Assembly: GCF_900115705.1 (NCBI RefSeq)
Contig: NZ_FOXL01000012.1
Location: forward strand, 1 to 59,556
DNA length: 59,556 nt
Source: Frateuria terrea
GTDB lineage: Bacteria > Pseudomonadota > Gammaproteobacteria > Xanthomonadales > Rhodanobacteraceae
Direction: 5' to 3'
Shown here: in pieces, positions 46,420 through 56,214 of the stretch
Layout: the number at the start of each line of letters is the position of its first letter
Position numbering within the stretch: the stretch's first letter is position 1
Translations under genes and position numbers: made by a program
Notes under the pieces: generated by a model
Seen by the model: only the letters and a program-made list of their open reading frames with translations
Database searches by the model: none
What the model was told of the DNA's origin: nothing

Positions 46420-47175
46420 TTACAGCACGAAGGCGTCGGCGAGCGAGGACGTGCGTACCGCCGGTGCGGCCTGCTGGCGCTCGTGCTCTTCCATCTGCAT
46501 CCGGGTGAGCCTGGACACGACGAGCAGGAACAGCGCGGCGGCTACCAGGTTCAGTGCCTGCCCGCAGAGCAGCAGCATCTGCTGGGTATGCAGCCCCTCG
46601 AAGGTGTGCTCCGGCCGCAGATACTGCGTGACGAACCAGTAGGACAGGTTTCCGGCGATCCAGAAAGCCCACCACGCGGCCAGCAGGCGCGGCGTACCGA
46701 GCTTCTGCCAGCGCGCCGGCGCGCGGGACGCGAGCCAGACTTGCGTCATGGCCCGCATCGGCCGCATCAGGTTCATGAAGGGCACGGCATACCAGCCCAC
46801 CGCCCAGCCGGGCGAGTCATCCAGGCCCTTGGCCCCGAGTGCGCGAACGTTGCAGGCCACCCGGTAGATCCAGCAACCGGCCCAGGCGTAGCAGGCCAGC
46901 ATCAGCACCAGTTGCAGGCGGAACAGGTTCAACTGCAGTCGGCCGGCGCTGGCCAGCTCGTCCTGGAGCCCTGTACTGATGCCTGCGTCGATGCCTTGCT
47001 GGAGCAGTTGCAGTCCGTGGAACATGACCCCCACGACCGCCAGCGTGAGCAGCACGAAGGCCGCCAGCACCCCGCGCACGCCGTTGCCCAGCATTGCTGG
47101 TGATTGGAAAACGTACGGTTGCGCAACATCGTTTGCGGCCGAAACCGCCGCGGTGAAAGGACTGATACGCGACAT
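46420..47175 (-). CDS. DUF4328-type membrane protein
   Basis: 251 residues with about five or six hydrophobic segments (around 33-55, 83-105, 122-140, 160-180 and 195-218). The order of motifs (GVMFHGLQLLQQG, WIYRVACNVRALGAKGLDDSPGW, VPFMNLMRPMRAM, LLAAWWAFWIAGN) fits the DUF4328 family of unknown function. The start is the ATG of MSRISPFTAAVSAAND; a longer in-frame start is less likely. The basic cytoplasmic tail ends AVRTSSLADAFVL. Confidence 0.8.
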   Translation of the reverse strand: MSRISPFTAAVSAANDVAQPYVFQSPAMLGNGVRGVLAAFVLLTLAVVGVMFHGLQLLQQGIDAGISTGLQDELASAGRLQLNLFRLQLVLMLACYAWAGCWIYRVACNVRALGAKGLDDSPGWAVGWYAVPFMNLMRPMRAMTQVWLASRAPARWQKLGTPRLLAAWWAFWIAGNLSYWFVTQYLRPEHTFEGLHTQQMLLLCGQALNLVAAALFLLVVSRLTRMQMEEHERQQAAPAVRTSSLADAFVL

Positions 47176-47281
47176 GACGGCACCCCCTGCCTTTTGCCGA
47201 CCGGCCATTTGCCGGCGGCCCCATCATGCGCCGGAGGTATGGACAGGGCAAGCGGGGGTGTGCTAGGTGGTGGCGCCTGAG

Positions 47282-47632
47282 CTAGAGGAGCTCGATCCCG
47301 AAGCGCCGCACCGCGAGCGCGAACAGCCCGAAGCACGCCACCGTGATGACCGCGCAGGCGAGCAGCGTGAACCAGAAGCCCAGCCGCGGCAGCAGCCCCG
47401 GGAAGACCAGGAACATCGGCAGGGTCGGCAGCACGTACCAGAACGTGTACCAGGCGTGGTTGGCGATCTTCTGCTGCGACTGGTGCTCGAGATAGAGCCA
47501 CACCAGCGCCAGGAGGGTGACCATGGGCAGCGCACCGAGCAGGCCACCCAGCCGGTCGCTGCGTTTGGCCGCCTCGGACACCAGCACCACCACGGCGGCG
47601 GTCACCAGATACTTGGTGATGAGCCAGCCCAT
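47282..47632 (-). CDS. DUF3147-type small membrane protein
   Basis: 116 residues with four hydrophobic stretches (about 4-20, 30-47, 62-84 and 88-108). WLITKYLVTAAVVVLVSEAA and LPMVTLLALVWLYLE match the pattern of the DUF3147 family, whose role is unknown. Its ATG shares one base with the hemE stop (TGATG), so it is translationally coupled to hemE. Confidence 0.75.
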   Translation of the reverse strand: MGWLITKYLVTAAVVVLVSEAAKRSDRLGGLLGALPMVTLLALVWLYLEHQSQQKIANHAWYTFWYVLPTLPMFLVFPGLLPRLGFWFTLLACAVITVACFGLFALAVRRFGIELL

Positions 47633-48705
47633 CAGCGGCCGGCCCGCAGGTGGCGACCGTAGGCGTGCACCTCGTCGACCAGCACTTTGACGTGGTCGGG
47701 TTCGACCTCCGGCGTGATGCCGTGCCCAAGGTTGAACACGTGGCCGGGGTGGTTGCCGTAGTTGTCCAGCACGACGCGTGCTTCGCGGCGGATGACCTCG
47801 GGGTTGGAGCGCAGCACGGCCGGATCAAGGTTGCCCTGCAGGGCAACCTTGCCCGCCACCGCACGACGCGCGTCGGCCAGGTCGATGGTCCAGTCCACGC
47901 CCAGCGCCGAACAGCCCGAGTCGGCCATCTCGGCCAGGTGCTGGCCGGCGCCCTTGGAGAACAGGATCACCGGCAGCTCGCGCGCACGCGCGTCCGCCTT
48001 CAGCGCGGCGACCACCTCGCGCATGTAGCGCAGTGAAAACTCGCGAAACGGCCCGGGGCCGAGCAGGCCACCCCAGGTATCGAAGACCATCAGCGCCTGC
48101 GCACCGGCGGCGGCCTGGGCCGAAAGGTAGGCGGCCACCGCACTTGCCAGGGTGGCGAGCAGCCGGTGCGCCAGCGCAGGTTCGTTCCAGCACATCGCCT
48201 TGAGCGTGGCGAAGTCGCGCGAGCCGCGGCCTTCGACCATGTAGCAGGCGAGCGTCCACGGGCTGCCGGAGAAGCCGATCAGCGGCACGCGGCCGTCCAG
48301 CTCCTTGCGGATGAGCCGCACCGCGTCCATCACGTAGCGCAGCTCGCCGTCCATGTCCGGCACGCCCAGCCTCGCGACGTCCGCCGCGCTGCGCAGGGGG
48401 CGCGCGAACTGCGGGCCCTCGCCGTGGGCGAAGGACAGCCCCAGGCCCATCGCATCGGGGATGGTCAGAATGTCGGAGAACAGGATCGCCGCGTCGAGCT
48501 CGAAACGCTCCAACGGCTGCAGCGTCACTTCGCAGGCGTACTCGGGGTTCTGCGCCAGGCCCATGAAGCTGCCGGCGCGTTCGCGCGTGGCGCGGTATTC
48601 CGGCAGGTAGCGCCCGGCCTGGCGCATCACCCAGATCGGCGTCGTGTCGGTGGGCTCGCGCCGCAGCGCGCGCAGGAAGCGGTCGTTCTTGAGCACAGCG
48701 GTCAT
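47632..48705 (-). CDS. hemE: Uroporphyrinogen decarboxylase
   Basis: Cytosolic haem-pathway enzyme that converts uroporphyrinogen III to coproporphyrinogen III, 357 residues (E. coli 354). Signature [20 protein letters not shown] (residues 24-43) and, later, [17 protein letters not shown] are both conserved; active-site Asp is in [16 protein letters not shown]. The WGR gene upstream ends one base before its ATG, and the DUF3147 gene overlaps its stop, giving a three-gene unit. Confidence 0.97.
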   Translation of the reverse strand: MTAVLKNDRFLRALRREPTDTTPIWVMRQAGRYLPEYRATRERAGSFMGLAQNPEYACEVTLQPLERFELDAAILFSDILTIPDAMGLGLSFAHGEGPQFARPLRSAADVARLGVPDMDGELRYVMDAVRLIRKELDGRVPLIGFSGSPWTLACYMVEGRGSRDFATLKAMCWNEPALAHRLLATLASAVAAYLSAQAAAGAQALMVFDTWGGLLGPGPFREFSLRYMREVVAALKADARARELPVILFSKGAGQHLAEMADSGCSALGVDWTIDLADARRAVAGKVALQGNLDPAVLRSNPEVIRREARVVLDNYGNHPGHVFNLGHGITPEVEPDHVKVLVDEVHAYGRHLRAGR

Positions 48706-48706
48706 G

Positions 48707-48967
48707 TCAGCGTCCGTGCGGGCCGTCCAGGCCCTGGGCGAACATCACGCGGAAGCCGCGCTTCAGCTGCGCATCGCGTGCCTTCTCGAACGCTGCGATG
48801 GCTGCGTCACGCTCGAGGAACTGCTCGCGCTTGAGCGTGGCCTTGCCGCCCTGCGTGCCGCTTTCGCGGTACAGCGTCCAGCCGCCGAGCAGATCCTGCT
48901 CGAGCACGATCTGCACGTAACGCGGCGCCTCGGCCGAAGCGGGCATGGTTTGCAGGTAAAGGCGCAT
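48707..48967 (-). CDS. Stand-alone WGR-domain protein
   Basis: 86 residues, almost wholly a WGR domain (about residues 16-75: [40 protein letters not shown]). WGR domains bind nucleic acid or mediate contacts in PARP-type and other proteins; single-domain bacterial forms have no assigned role. I chose the ATG of [13 protein letters not shown]; longer frames lack plausible sequence. Directly upstream of hemE, one base apart, so likely cotranscribed. Confidence 0.8.
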   Translation of the reverse strand: MRLYLQTMPASAEAPRYVQIVLEQDLLGGWTLYRESGTQGGKATLKREQFLERDAAIAAFEKARDAQLKRGFRVMFAQGLDGPHGR

Positions 48968-49102
48968 GGTGTCCGTGATGGTGCGGCGGAGGCGCCGCAA
49001 GGAGCCCATTCTAGAGGGCCGCCGTGGTGCTGGCGAGGCACGGCGACAACGCGCCCGATCATCGGCGCAGCACTGCGCGAACAAGATGGAGGAAATGGGC
49101 GG

Positions 49103-50215
49103 CTAGCTCGTCCGTGCCCGGGCCTCTTTGAGCGTGGCGAGCACGGCGTCTTCGTCGACCCCGGCCACGATCTCGGCCCGGCCGATGCCGCGCCACAGGA
49201 TCAGGCGCAACGTACCGGCGGTGTTCTTCTTGTCCAGCCGCATCAGCGCGAGCAGCTGCTCGGGCTCCAGGCCATCCGGCATCGCGACGGGCAGGCCCAG
49301 GCGCTCGAGCAGGCGCAGCAGGCGGCCGGTGTCGTCGGCGTGGCTCATGTCCAGCCGTTCGGAGAGCCGCGCAGCGAGCAGCATGCCGATTGCCACCGCC
49401 TCGCCGTGCAGCAAGGCCGTGTAGCGACCGGCGGTTTCCAGCGCGTGGCCGAAGGTATGGCCCAGGTTGAGCAGCGCGCGTTCGCCCTGCTCGGTCTCGT
49501 CGCGGGCAACCACGCCGGCCTTGTAGCGCACCTTGCGCGCGATCGTTTCGACGATGGCGGCGCTGCCGCGGGCGGCCAGGGTATCGGCATGCGCTTCGAG
49601 CCAGGCAAAGAAGTCCGCATCGCCGATCGCCGCGCCCTTCACCACTTCGGCCAGGCCCGCGCGGTATTCGCGATCGGGCAGGGTGGCAAGGGTATCGATG
49701 TCGGCCACCACCGCGCGCGGCTGATGGAAGGCGCCGACCAGGTTCTTCCCGGACGGCAGGTTCACGCCGGTCTTGCCGCCGACCGACGAGTCGACCATCG
49801 CCAGTAGCGTGGTCGGCACCTGGATGAAATCGATGCCGCGCATCCAGCAGGCAGCGGCAAAACCTGCCAGGTCGCCGACCACACCCCCACCCAGGGCGAT
49901 CACGCAGGCGTCGCGGGTGGCGCCGAGCAGGGCGAGCGCTTCCAGTGCGCGGCCGACATTGGCAAAACTCTTGTGCGCCTCGCCATCCTCCAGCAGGAAG
50001 CTCGACCACTGCAGCCCCTCCAGGCCTCGCGCCAGCCGCTCCAGGTAGAGCGGTGCCACGGTGGTATTGCTGACCACCAGCGCGTGGCGGCCACGCAGGC
50101 GCGCGCGCCAGCGGGCGCCATCGCCGAGCAGGCCACGGCCGATCCACACCGGGTAGCGGCGTTCGCCGAGCGCGACTTCGATGGTCTGGACGTCCGTCTC
50201 GTTCATGCGGTTCAT
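49103..50215 (-). CDS. aroB: 3-dehydroquinate synthase
   Basis: Second shikimate enzyme, NAD- and metal-dependent, 370 residues (E. coli 362). Motifs: [20 protein letters not shown] (about 108-127), [19 protein letters not shown], and the metal ligands in [12 protein letters not shown] with [10 protein letters not shown]. The start ATG overlaps the aroK stop by 4 bp (a second ATG lies 3 codons on). It forms the classic aroKB unit and supplies the product of the DAHP synthase encoded at 15076. Confidence 0.97.
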   Translation of the reverse strand: MNRMNETDVQTIEVALGERRYPVWIGRGLLGDGARWRARLRGRHALVVSNTTVAPLYLERLARGLEGLQWSSFLLEDGEAHKSFANVGRALEALALLGATRDACVIALGGGVVGDLAGFAAACWMRGIDFIQVPTTLLAMVDSSVGGKTGVNLPSGKNLVGAFHQPRAVVADIDTLATLPDREYRAGLAEVVKGAAIGDADFFAWLEAHADTLAARGSAAIVETIARKVRYKAGVVARDETEQGERALLNLGHTFGHALETAGRYTALLHGEAVAIGMLLAARLSERLDMSHADDTGRLLRLLERLGLPVAMPDGLEPEQLLALMRLDKKNTAGTLRLILWRGIGRAEIVAGVDEDAVLATLKEARARTS

Positions 50216-50751
50216 GCAGCCTGCTGCCGTTGCCAGTGCTGGTCGAGCAGCGCGAGACAGCGTTCGCTCGCCGGCGCCACGTCTTCGTGTTCGCCAGGTA
50301 TGCGCAAGTCGGCGATCTCGCGGTAGAGCGGCGCGCGCAGTTGCGCCATGGCCTCGAGTTTGCCGCGGCGGTCTTCGCCGGCGAGCAGGGGGCGCCTAAT
50401 GTCGCGGGCCAGGCGTTCGAGCTGCTGTTCCACGGTGGTGTCGAGCCACAGCACGAAGCCTCGTTCGGCCAGATGACGCCGGTTGGCCGGGTCGAGCACG
50501 GCGCCGGCGCCGGTGGCGAGCAGCACGCCGACGCGCGCGCTGAGCGCATCGAGCAGTGCCGTTTCGCGCTGGCGGAAGCCTGCCTCGCCTTCGATTTCAA
50601 ACACGCAGCGCACGTCCACGCCGCAGTGGCGCTCGATCTCCTGGTCGAGATCCAGGAACGGCAGGCCATAATGCGCGGCGAGGCGTCGTCCGATCGACGT
50701 CTTGCCGGCACCGGTCGGGCCGATCAGGAACAGGTTGCACGAGGGGTTCAT
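50212..50751 (-). CDS. aroK: Shikimate kinase
   Basis: Phosphorylates shikimate at the 3-hydroxyl; 179 residues (E. coli AroK 173). P-loop [15 protein letters not shown] (residues 11-25), substrate motif [13 protein letters not shown], then [13 protein letters not shown] and [13 protein letters not shown]. Its start codon is only 6 bp from the start codon of the divergent reductase gene, so its promoter must lie inside that gene. Confidence 0.96.
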   Translation of the reverse strand: MNPSCNLFLIGPTGAGKTSIGRRLAAHYGLPFLDLDQEIERHCGVDVRCVFEIEGEAGFRQRETALLDALSARVGVLLATGAGAVLDPANRRHLAERGFVLWLDTTVEQQLERLARDIRRPLLAGEDRRGKLEAMAQLRAPLYREIADLRIPGEHEDVAPASERCLALLDQHWQRQQAA

Positions 50752-50757
50752 GCACGC

Positions 50758-51603
50758 ATGCTAGCAACCACGGGCGAACGCGTCTTGCTGGCCGGTTGCG
50801 GCGACGTGGGGTTGCGCGTGGCGCGGTTGCTGTGCGCACAGGGGCACGCCGTGTTCGCCTTGCGGCGGCGGCCACCGGCGTCCGGCGATGGCGGCATCCG
50901 GTGGCTGGCCGGCGATCTCGCCTCGCCGGCGACGATGGGCGGCCTGCCCGCAGGCATCACCCGGCTGGTCTACCTGCCGGCGCCGGATGCCCGCGACCGC
51001 GCGGCGTACGAGGCGGTGTTCCTTGGCGGCCTGCGCACCGTGCTTGCCGCGCTCGATCGCACGGCTTTGCAGCGTGTGTTGTTCGTTTCCTCCAGCGCGG
51101 TCTATGGCGACCATGCCGGCGGCTGGGTCGATGAAGACACGCCAGCCCGTCCGCCCGGTTTCAATGGCGCCGTCTTGCTGGAGGCAGAGCAGTGGCTCGG
51201 AGCCCAACCGGTGTCTTCCACAGTGGTGCGGCTCGCCGGCTTGTACGGACCCGGACGGCTGCAACTGATCGAGCGCCTGCGCGCGGGGCAGGTAGCGGTG
51301 CCGCGCGGGCGGGTCCATTGGGCCAACCGCATCCACGTCGACGATGCTGCTGCGGCGATTGCCCATCTGCTCACCTCGCCCGATGCCGGTGCGCTGTACC
51401 TGGGCGTCGACGACACGCCGCTGCCGCTCGATGTGCTGTACGACCACCTGGCCTCACTGATAGGCGCACCGAGTCCGCCGGGAGGACCGCCGCCAGCCGG
51501 CGTCGGCAGCAAGCGCCTGTGCAATGCGCGGTTGCGTGCGAGCGGATTCGTGCCGCGCTGGCCGGACGCGCGCCAGGGTTATGCCGCCTTGCTCGGGACG
51601 TAG
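50758..51603 (+). CDS. Atypical NAD(P)-binding SDR-type protein (YeeZ-like)
   Basis: 281 residues. Rossmann loop GCGDVG at residues 13-18 and VLFVSSSAVYGDH near 104-116. The active-site YxxxK of extended SDRs is not seen: the expected YGRSKLEAE region reads NGAVLLEAEQ, so dehydrogenase or epimerase activity is doubtful. This is the pattern of E. coli YeeZ, whose function is unknown. The ATG at 50758 is chosen because the Rossmann strand begins at residue 8; it lies 6 bp from the aroK ATG on the other strand. Confidence 0.82.
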   Translation: MLATTGERVLLAGCGDVGLRVARLLCAQGHAVFALRRRPPASGDGGIRWLAGDLASPATMGGLPAGITRLVYLPAPDARDRAAYEAVFLGGLRTVLAALDRTALQRVLFVSSSAVYGDHAGGWVDEDTPARPPGFNGAVLLEAEQWLGAQPVSSTVVRLAGLYGPGRLQLIERLRAGQVAVPRGRVHWANRIHVDDAAAAIAHLLTSPDAGALYLGVDDTPLPLDVLYDHLASLIGAPSPPGGPPPAGVGSKRLCNARLRASGFVPRWPDARQGYAALLGT

Positions 51604-51659
51604 CGCTTGTCCTTTCCTCCAGGTGGGGAGAGGGCCCTGTGCGGGCCTGGCATAGGGGT

Positions 51660-51699
51660 GGCGGCGAGGCCTGACGCCTTTGCATCGCCGCCGCCTTTT
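51660..51699 (+). terminator. Intrinsic terminator after the YeeZ-like gene
   Basis: An 8-bp stem GGCGGCGA/TCGCCGCC (51660-51667 with 51685-51692) is followed by GCC and four T. It lies 57 nt after the gene in a convergent spacer whose first part resembles a CTCTCC-type intergenic repeat. Confidence 0.65.
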
Positions 51700-51725
51700 C
51701 CCCATGGCAGGACCGAGTAGAGGCG

Positions 51726-52556
51726 TCAGGCATGGGCCAGGCCCGTGACGTGGCGGTTGTCGTCGAACTCGACCACGCTGTCGGCCAGCGCGGGCAGGGT
51801 GGCCAGAGCGTGGCGGCTGAGGCGCTCGAAGTGGGCGAGGAAGCGCACCATCGCCCCGGCGTCCATCGCCAGCGGCGCGTGCCGCGCAAGCAGGGCTTGT
51901 TCCTGCTCGCCGCGCCAGCGACGCACCACGTCCCAGTTCGGCGCCTGCAGCACGATCAGCGCGTCGAGCTTGCGCCACAGCGGCTGGTAGGCGCGCAATT
52001 GCTTGTTGACCCAGTGGCGCCAGCGGCAGTCCGGGTCCTCCTCGCGCTCCAGCGCGTTCACCGGCGTTTCCAGCGCTGCCTGCAGCTGCGGACGCAGACC
52101 CAACGCCCAGCCCTCCAGAATCACCAGCTTGGGCGGGCGCGTGACCTTCGGCCAGCGCGAAGGTGGGATGCGGGTGTCGCGGCCTTTGTCGAAGCGCGGC
52201 CAGGTCACCGGCAATTTTTCCGACGCCTGCGGCAGCGCCGCTAGCACCGAAAGCAACAGTTCGATCTCGTGCGTCCCGGGCACGCCACGCGTGCGCAACA
52301 GCGGATGCACCTCGCGTGCGAGCGCTTCGCGTTCGCTGCGCGGGTAGTAGAAGTCGTCCAGCGTGAGCACGTCGGTGGGCCAGCCACGCGCCTCGGCCTC
52401 CGCCTTCATCACCCGCGCTAGCGTGCTCTTGCCGCTGCCCTGCAGGCCGGACAGGCCCAGGATGTAGGGGCGGCGTGAACGCGCGACGCGCCCGGCGTAA
52501 TGGTCGAGCAGATGGCCGGCGAGGGCGACATTCTGCGTGCTAGCATCGTTGGTCAT
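51726..52556 (-). CDS. P-loop kinase of the D-glycerate 3-kinase type
   Basis: 276 residues. Walker A GLQGSGKSTLARVM (residues 37-50) after ILGLS; then DVLTLDDFYYPRSEREALAR, the RTRGVPGTHEI block, PRFDKGRDTR and a Walker B-like LVILEGWALGLRP. This pattern is that of plant-type GLYK D-glycerate kinases and related phosphoribulokinase/uridine-kinase-like proteins. Substrate is inferred, not shown. The start ATG at 52556 is 39 bp from the divergent pdxH start. Confidence 0.82.
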   Translation of the reverse strand: MTNDASTQNVALAGHLLDHYAGRVARSRRPYILGLSGLQGSGKSTLARVMKAEAEARGWPTDVLTLDDFYYPRSEREALAREVHPLLRTRGVPGTHEIELLLSVLAALPQASEKLPVTWPRFDKGRDTRIPPSRWPKVTRPPKLVILEGWALGLRPQLQAALETPVNALEREEDPDCRWRHWVNKQLRAYQPLWRKLDALIVLQAPNWDVVRRWRGEQEQALLARHAPLAMDAGAMVRFLAHFERLSRHALATLPALADSVVEFDDNRHVTGLAHA

Positions 52557-52595
52557 CCGCGCATGATGGCGCGGCGCCGCCACGATGCAAGAGTC

Positions 52596-53179
52596 ATGCT
52601 CAAACGCGAGATCCTGGACACCTTCCTCGGCCTGCTGGACGAGGCCACCTCCGGCGGCGACCCCGAACCCACCGCGATGAACCTGGCCACCGCCGACGCG
52701 GCCGGCCGGGTGAGCTCGCGCATTGTCTTGCTGAAAGGAGCCGACGAACGCGGCTTCCGCTTCCACACCAACTACGAAAGCGACAAGGGCGTGCAGCTCG
52801 ACGCGCATCCCCAGGTGGCGCTCAACTTCCACTGGAAACAGTTGCGCCAGGGCGTGCAGGTGCGCGTGGAGGGCGTGGCGCGCAAGCTGCTCGCCGAAGA
52901 GTCGGATGCCTACTTCGCCAGCCGCGCGCGCGGCAGCCAGATCGGTGCCTGGGCCTCGCTGCAGTCGCAGACACTGCCGGACCGCGAGACCTTCGAGCAA
53001 CGCGTGGCACGCTGCGAGAAGGAGTTCGAAGGCCGTGACGTGCCGCGCCCGCCCCACTGGGGCGGTTTCGTGGTGGAGCCGGACATGGTCGAGTTCTGGT
53101 ACGGCGCCCAGTTCCGCCTGCACGAACGCGTACGCTGGAGCCGCCACGGCCAGACCTGGACCAGCCGGCTGCTCTACCC

Positions 53180-53183
<4 letters not shown>
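52596..53183 (+). CDS. pdxH: Pyridoxamine 5'-phosphate oxidase
   Basis: FMN enzyme giving pyridoxal 5'-phosphate, the last step of vitamin B6 synthesis and salvage. 195 residues from the ATG of MLKREILDTFLGLL (E. coli 218, with a longer N-terminus). FMN and substrate motifs: SSRIVLLKGADERGFRFHTN, NYESDKG, NFHWKQLRQGVQVRVEG, and the C-terminal signature ERVRWSRHGQTWTSRLLYP. First gene of an overlapping three-gene unit. Confidence 0.94.
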
Positions 53184-53619
<436 letters not shown>

Positions 53620-53620
<1 letters not shown>

Positions 53621-54417
53621 TGGACGGGTTTCCGCAACGCATCGTCTGCCTGACCGAAGAGCCGACCGAGGTGCTCTATGCGCTGGGCGAGCAAGGTCGC
53701 ATCGTCGGTATTTCCGGTTTCACCGTGCGGCCGCCGCGGGCACGCAAGGAGAAGCCGAAGGTGTCGGCGTTCACCAGCGCGAAGATCGGCGAGATCCTCA
53801 AGCTCGAACCGGACCTGGCGATCGGCTTCTCCGACATCCAGGCCGACATCGCGCGCGAGCTGATCAAGGCGGGCGTGGAAGTGTGGATCAGCAACCACCG
53901 CAGCGTGGATGGCATCCTGGCTTATATCCGGCGGCTGGGTGCGATGGTCGGCGCGCACGACAAGGCCGAAGCCTATGCGCAGCGGGCGGAGGCGCACATT
54001 GCGCAGATCCGTGCCGCTGCATCGGCGTTGGCCAGGCGGCCGAGGGTCTACTTCGAGGAGTGGGACGAACCGATCATCACCGGCATCCGCTGGGTCGCCG
54101 AGCTGATCGGCATCGCCGGCGGCCAGGATGCGTTTCCCGAGCTGGCGCGCGAGCCGCTGGCGAGGCAGCGCATCCTGGCTGATGGCGGCGAGGTGGTGCG
54201 CCGGGCGCCGGACATCATCCTGGGTTCCTGGTGCGGCAAGCGCTTCCGGCCGGAGAAGGTGGCGGCGCGCCCCGGCTGGGAAGCGATACCCGCGGTCCGC
54301 GATGGCGCGGTATACGAGGTCAAGTCGCCGATCATCCTGCAGCCGGGGCCGGCGGCGCTGTTCGATGGCCTGGCCGAAATACACCGGATCATCGCTGCGT
54401 GGGCTGCCCAACGTTGA
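53620..54417 (+). CDS. BtuF-like substrate-binding protein without signal peptide
   Basis: 265 residues with the helical-backbone fold of cobalamin/iron-siderophore binding proteins: RIVCLTEEPTEVLYALGEQG at the N-terminus, SAFTSAKIGEILKLEPDLAI, VEVWISNHRSVDGILAYIRR, and WVAELIGIAGGQDAFPELA. There is no signal peptide or lipobox, so it would remain in the cytosol if this start is right; annotations call such proteins cobalamin-binding. No permease or ATPase gene is adjacent. Third gene after pdxH and yjbQ. Confidence 0.82.
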
Positions 54418-54486
54418 TCCTCTCCGGGCCTTCGGAAACGCCGCAGACAAGCAAGGCGATCACGCGCGCTCCTGCAAGGGACGCGG

Positions 54487-55062
54487 CTAGAAACCGCGTG
54501 CCAGGTGCTCGCCCCAGTCGAACAGCGGTGCCGCGATGAGGATGCGGGCGAGCAGCAGGATGATCATCACCACGGCCGGAGAGAAGTCGAGCATGCCCAC
54601 CACCAGCTTGCCGCGCAGCGGCCGCAGCAGCGGATCGACGATGGCCTCGACCAGGCCCATCACCGGATGGTACGGACTGACCTGGAACATGCTGAGCAGC
54701 GACCAGCCGAACACCAGCACCAGATAGAAGACCAGTACGAAATCGAGCAGGTCGGCCAGCGCCAGCACGAGCAGACCTGCTACGTGCGGCATCGTACCGA
54801 GAAGCGCGAACAGCACCAGCCGTTTGACCAGCATCACCAGATAGCAGACCAGCAGCGCGGCCAGGTTGATCCGCCGCCAATTGGGCAGCACGCGGCGCAC
54901 GGGTGCCAGTACCGGGTTGGTATAGCGATAGACGAACTGGCTTACCGGGTTGCGGAAATCGGCGCGTCCGGCTTCGGCCAGCAGCCGCAGTACGAACAGG
55001 GTAGCGAGCAGGTCGAAGGCGATTTCCAGCAGCAGTGAAAACGCGTTGAGGAGGTAGATCAC
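54487..55062 (-). CDS. YggT family membrane protein
   Basis: 191 residues with two YGGT repeats (about residues 1-85 and 100-185). Each has hydrophobic helices and a PVLAPVRRVLPN or PLLRPLRGKL loop. The family is implicated in cell-envelope integrity and osmotic tolerance; related proteins act in chloroplast cofactor assembly. The GTG start at 55062 overlaps the proC stop as GTGA. proC-yggT is a common proteobacterial pair. Confidence 0.88.
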   Translation of the reverse strand: MIYLLNAFSLLLEIAFDLLATLFVLRLLAEAGRADFRNPVSQFVYRYTNPVLAPVRRVLPNWRRINLAALLVCYLVMLVKRLVLFALLGTMPHVAGLLVLALADLLDFVLVFYLVLVFGWSLLSMFQVSPYHPVMGLVEAIVDPLLRPLRGKLVVGMLDFSPAVVMIILLLARILIAAPLFDWGEHLARGF

Positions 55063-55892
55063 GGGCGTGGCTCCTTGGCGTCCAGTTCGGCCGCCAGTTC
55101 GGCGCCGCGGCGGGTGGCGGCGCCGATGGCGTTGGCAGCGATGCGCGCCAGGCCGTCGGCGGCGAAGCTTTCCAGTGCGGCCTGGGTGGTACCGTTGGGC
55201 GAGGTGACCCGGCGGCGCAACTCGCCTGGCGCTTCGCCGCTTTCGGCCAGCATGCGTCCGGCGCCAAGGCAGGTCTGCGCGGCCAGTGCGCGAGCCGTTT
55301 CGCGCGGCAGGCCTTGCGCGACGGCGGCGTCTTCGAGGGCTTCGACGAGCGCGAAGAAATAGGCCGGGCCGGAGCCCGACAGCGCGGTGACCGTGTCCAT
55401 CAGCGCTTCGTCGCCGATCCAGCGGGTCAGGCCCACCGCATCGAGAATGTGCTGTGCCTGGGCTTTCTGGGGCGGGCTGACGCGCGCGTTGGCGCACAGG
55501 CCCGTGGCACCGGCGCCGATCAGCGCCGGCGTGTTGGGCATGCAGCGCACGATCGGCAGGTGGCTGCCGAACCAGCGCTCGAGCTGGTCCAGGCGCACGC
55601 CGGCGGCAATCGAGACCAGCATGGGGCGCTGGCGCTGCAGCAGGTCGCGCAGCTCGGCCTTGAGCGCCGGCATCACTTGCGGCTTGACCGCCAGCAGCAG
55701 GATGTCGGCGTCCTCGGCAGCCAGCCGGTTTTCGGCGAAGGTGGCCACGCCGAACTCGCGGCCCAGCGCCTCGCGCGCCTGCGCCTGCGGCTCGGCCACG
55801 CGGATGGACGAGGCCGCGGCGCCGGTCTTGAGCAGGCCGCCGATCAGGCTGCGCGCCATGTTGCCACCGCCGATGAAGGCAAGTCGTGTCAT
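55059..55892 (-). CDS. proC: Pyrroline-5-carboxylate reductase
   Basis: Last enzyme of proline synthesis, 277 residues (E. coli 269). Rossmann motif FIGGGNMARSLIGGLL (residues 6-21), the NAD(P) region LLLAVKPQVMPALK, PIVRCMPNTPALIGAGATGL, and the signature ALSGSGPAYFFALVEALEDA followed by TSPNGTTQAAL. The ATG of MTRLAFIGGG is the natural start. Upstream on this strand there is no yggS, often its neighbour, within the window. Confidence 0.96.
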   Translation of the reverse strand: MTRLAFIGGGNMARSLIGGLLKTGAAASSIRVAEPQAQAREALGREFGVATFAENRLAAEDADILLLAVKPQVMPALKAELRDLLQRQRPMLVSIAAGVRLDQLERWFGSHLPIVRCMPNTPALIGAGATGLCANARVSPPQKAQAQHILDAVGLTRWIGDEALMDTVTALSGSGPAYFFALVEALEDAAVAQGLPRETARALAAQTCLGAGRMLAESGEAPGELRRRVTSPNGTTQAALESFAADGLARIAANAIGAATRRGAELAAELDAKEPRP

Positions 55893-56214
55893 GCCGGTCC
55901 TAAGTCGGGTTGCGTGGGGCCGATACCTTAACCCGAAGCGTCCGGCTGGCGGGTGGATGTTGCGTTGGCGGTCGCCGCAGGCCTCGGGACCACCCCTGCG
56001 CAACCCTCGGGCGCGGGTCGCAGTTTCGCCGCCCGCCGGCCCTTGCCTACTGGCCCCGCAGCCATTGGCGCGAGTAGTATCGGCTCGCTGCCAAGGGGGA
56101 TGTCGATGGCCGGTTCCAAGGCGATGGGGTGCGCGCGAGGGCGCCACGCCCGGGCGGTTCCCTGCGCAGCGCCGCTTCTACCATCCAGACGAACGTTTTA
56201 AGGGGAAACGCCCG
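55893..56214. other. Intergenic region between divergent proC and pilT
   Basis: 322 bp that should hold the promoters of proC (leftward) and pilT (rightward). Possible -10 hexamers such as TAGTAT (56075-56080) lack suitable -35 partners, so no promoter is assigned. A GGGGAAA stretch at 56202-56208 serves as Shine-Dalgarno for pilT. Confidence 0.5.

Noticed and set aside
43714-47103. An 1129-codon open frame on the plus strand opposite valS
   Set aside because: It is antisense to valS and the following membrane-protein gene, is rich in Arg/His/Ala/Gln, shows no domain, and ignores the conserved sense proteins. It is a shadow frame of GC-rich coding DNA.
55947-55963. Sigma-54-like TGGC...TTGC before pilT
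   Set aside because: GG and GC are 12 bp apart instead of 10 and the CAC of the -24 element is absent.
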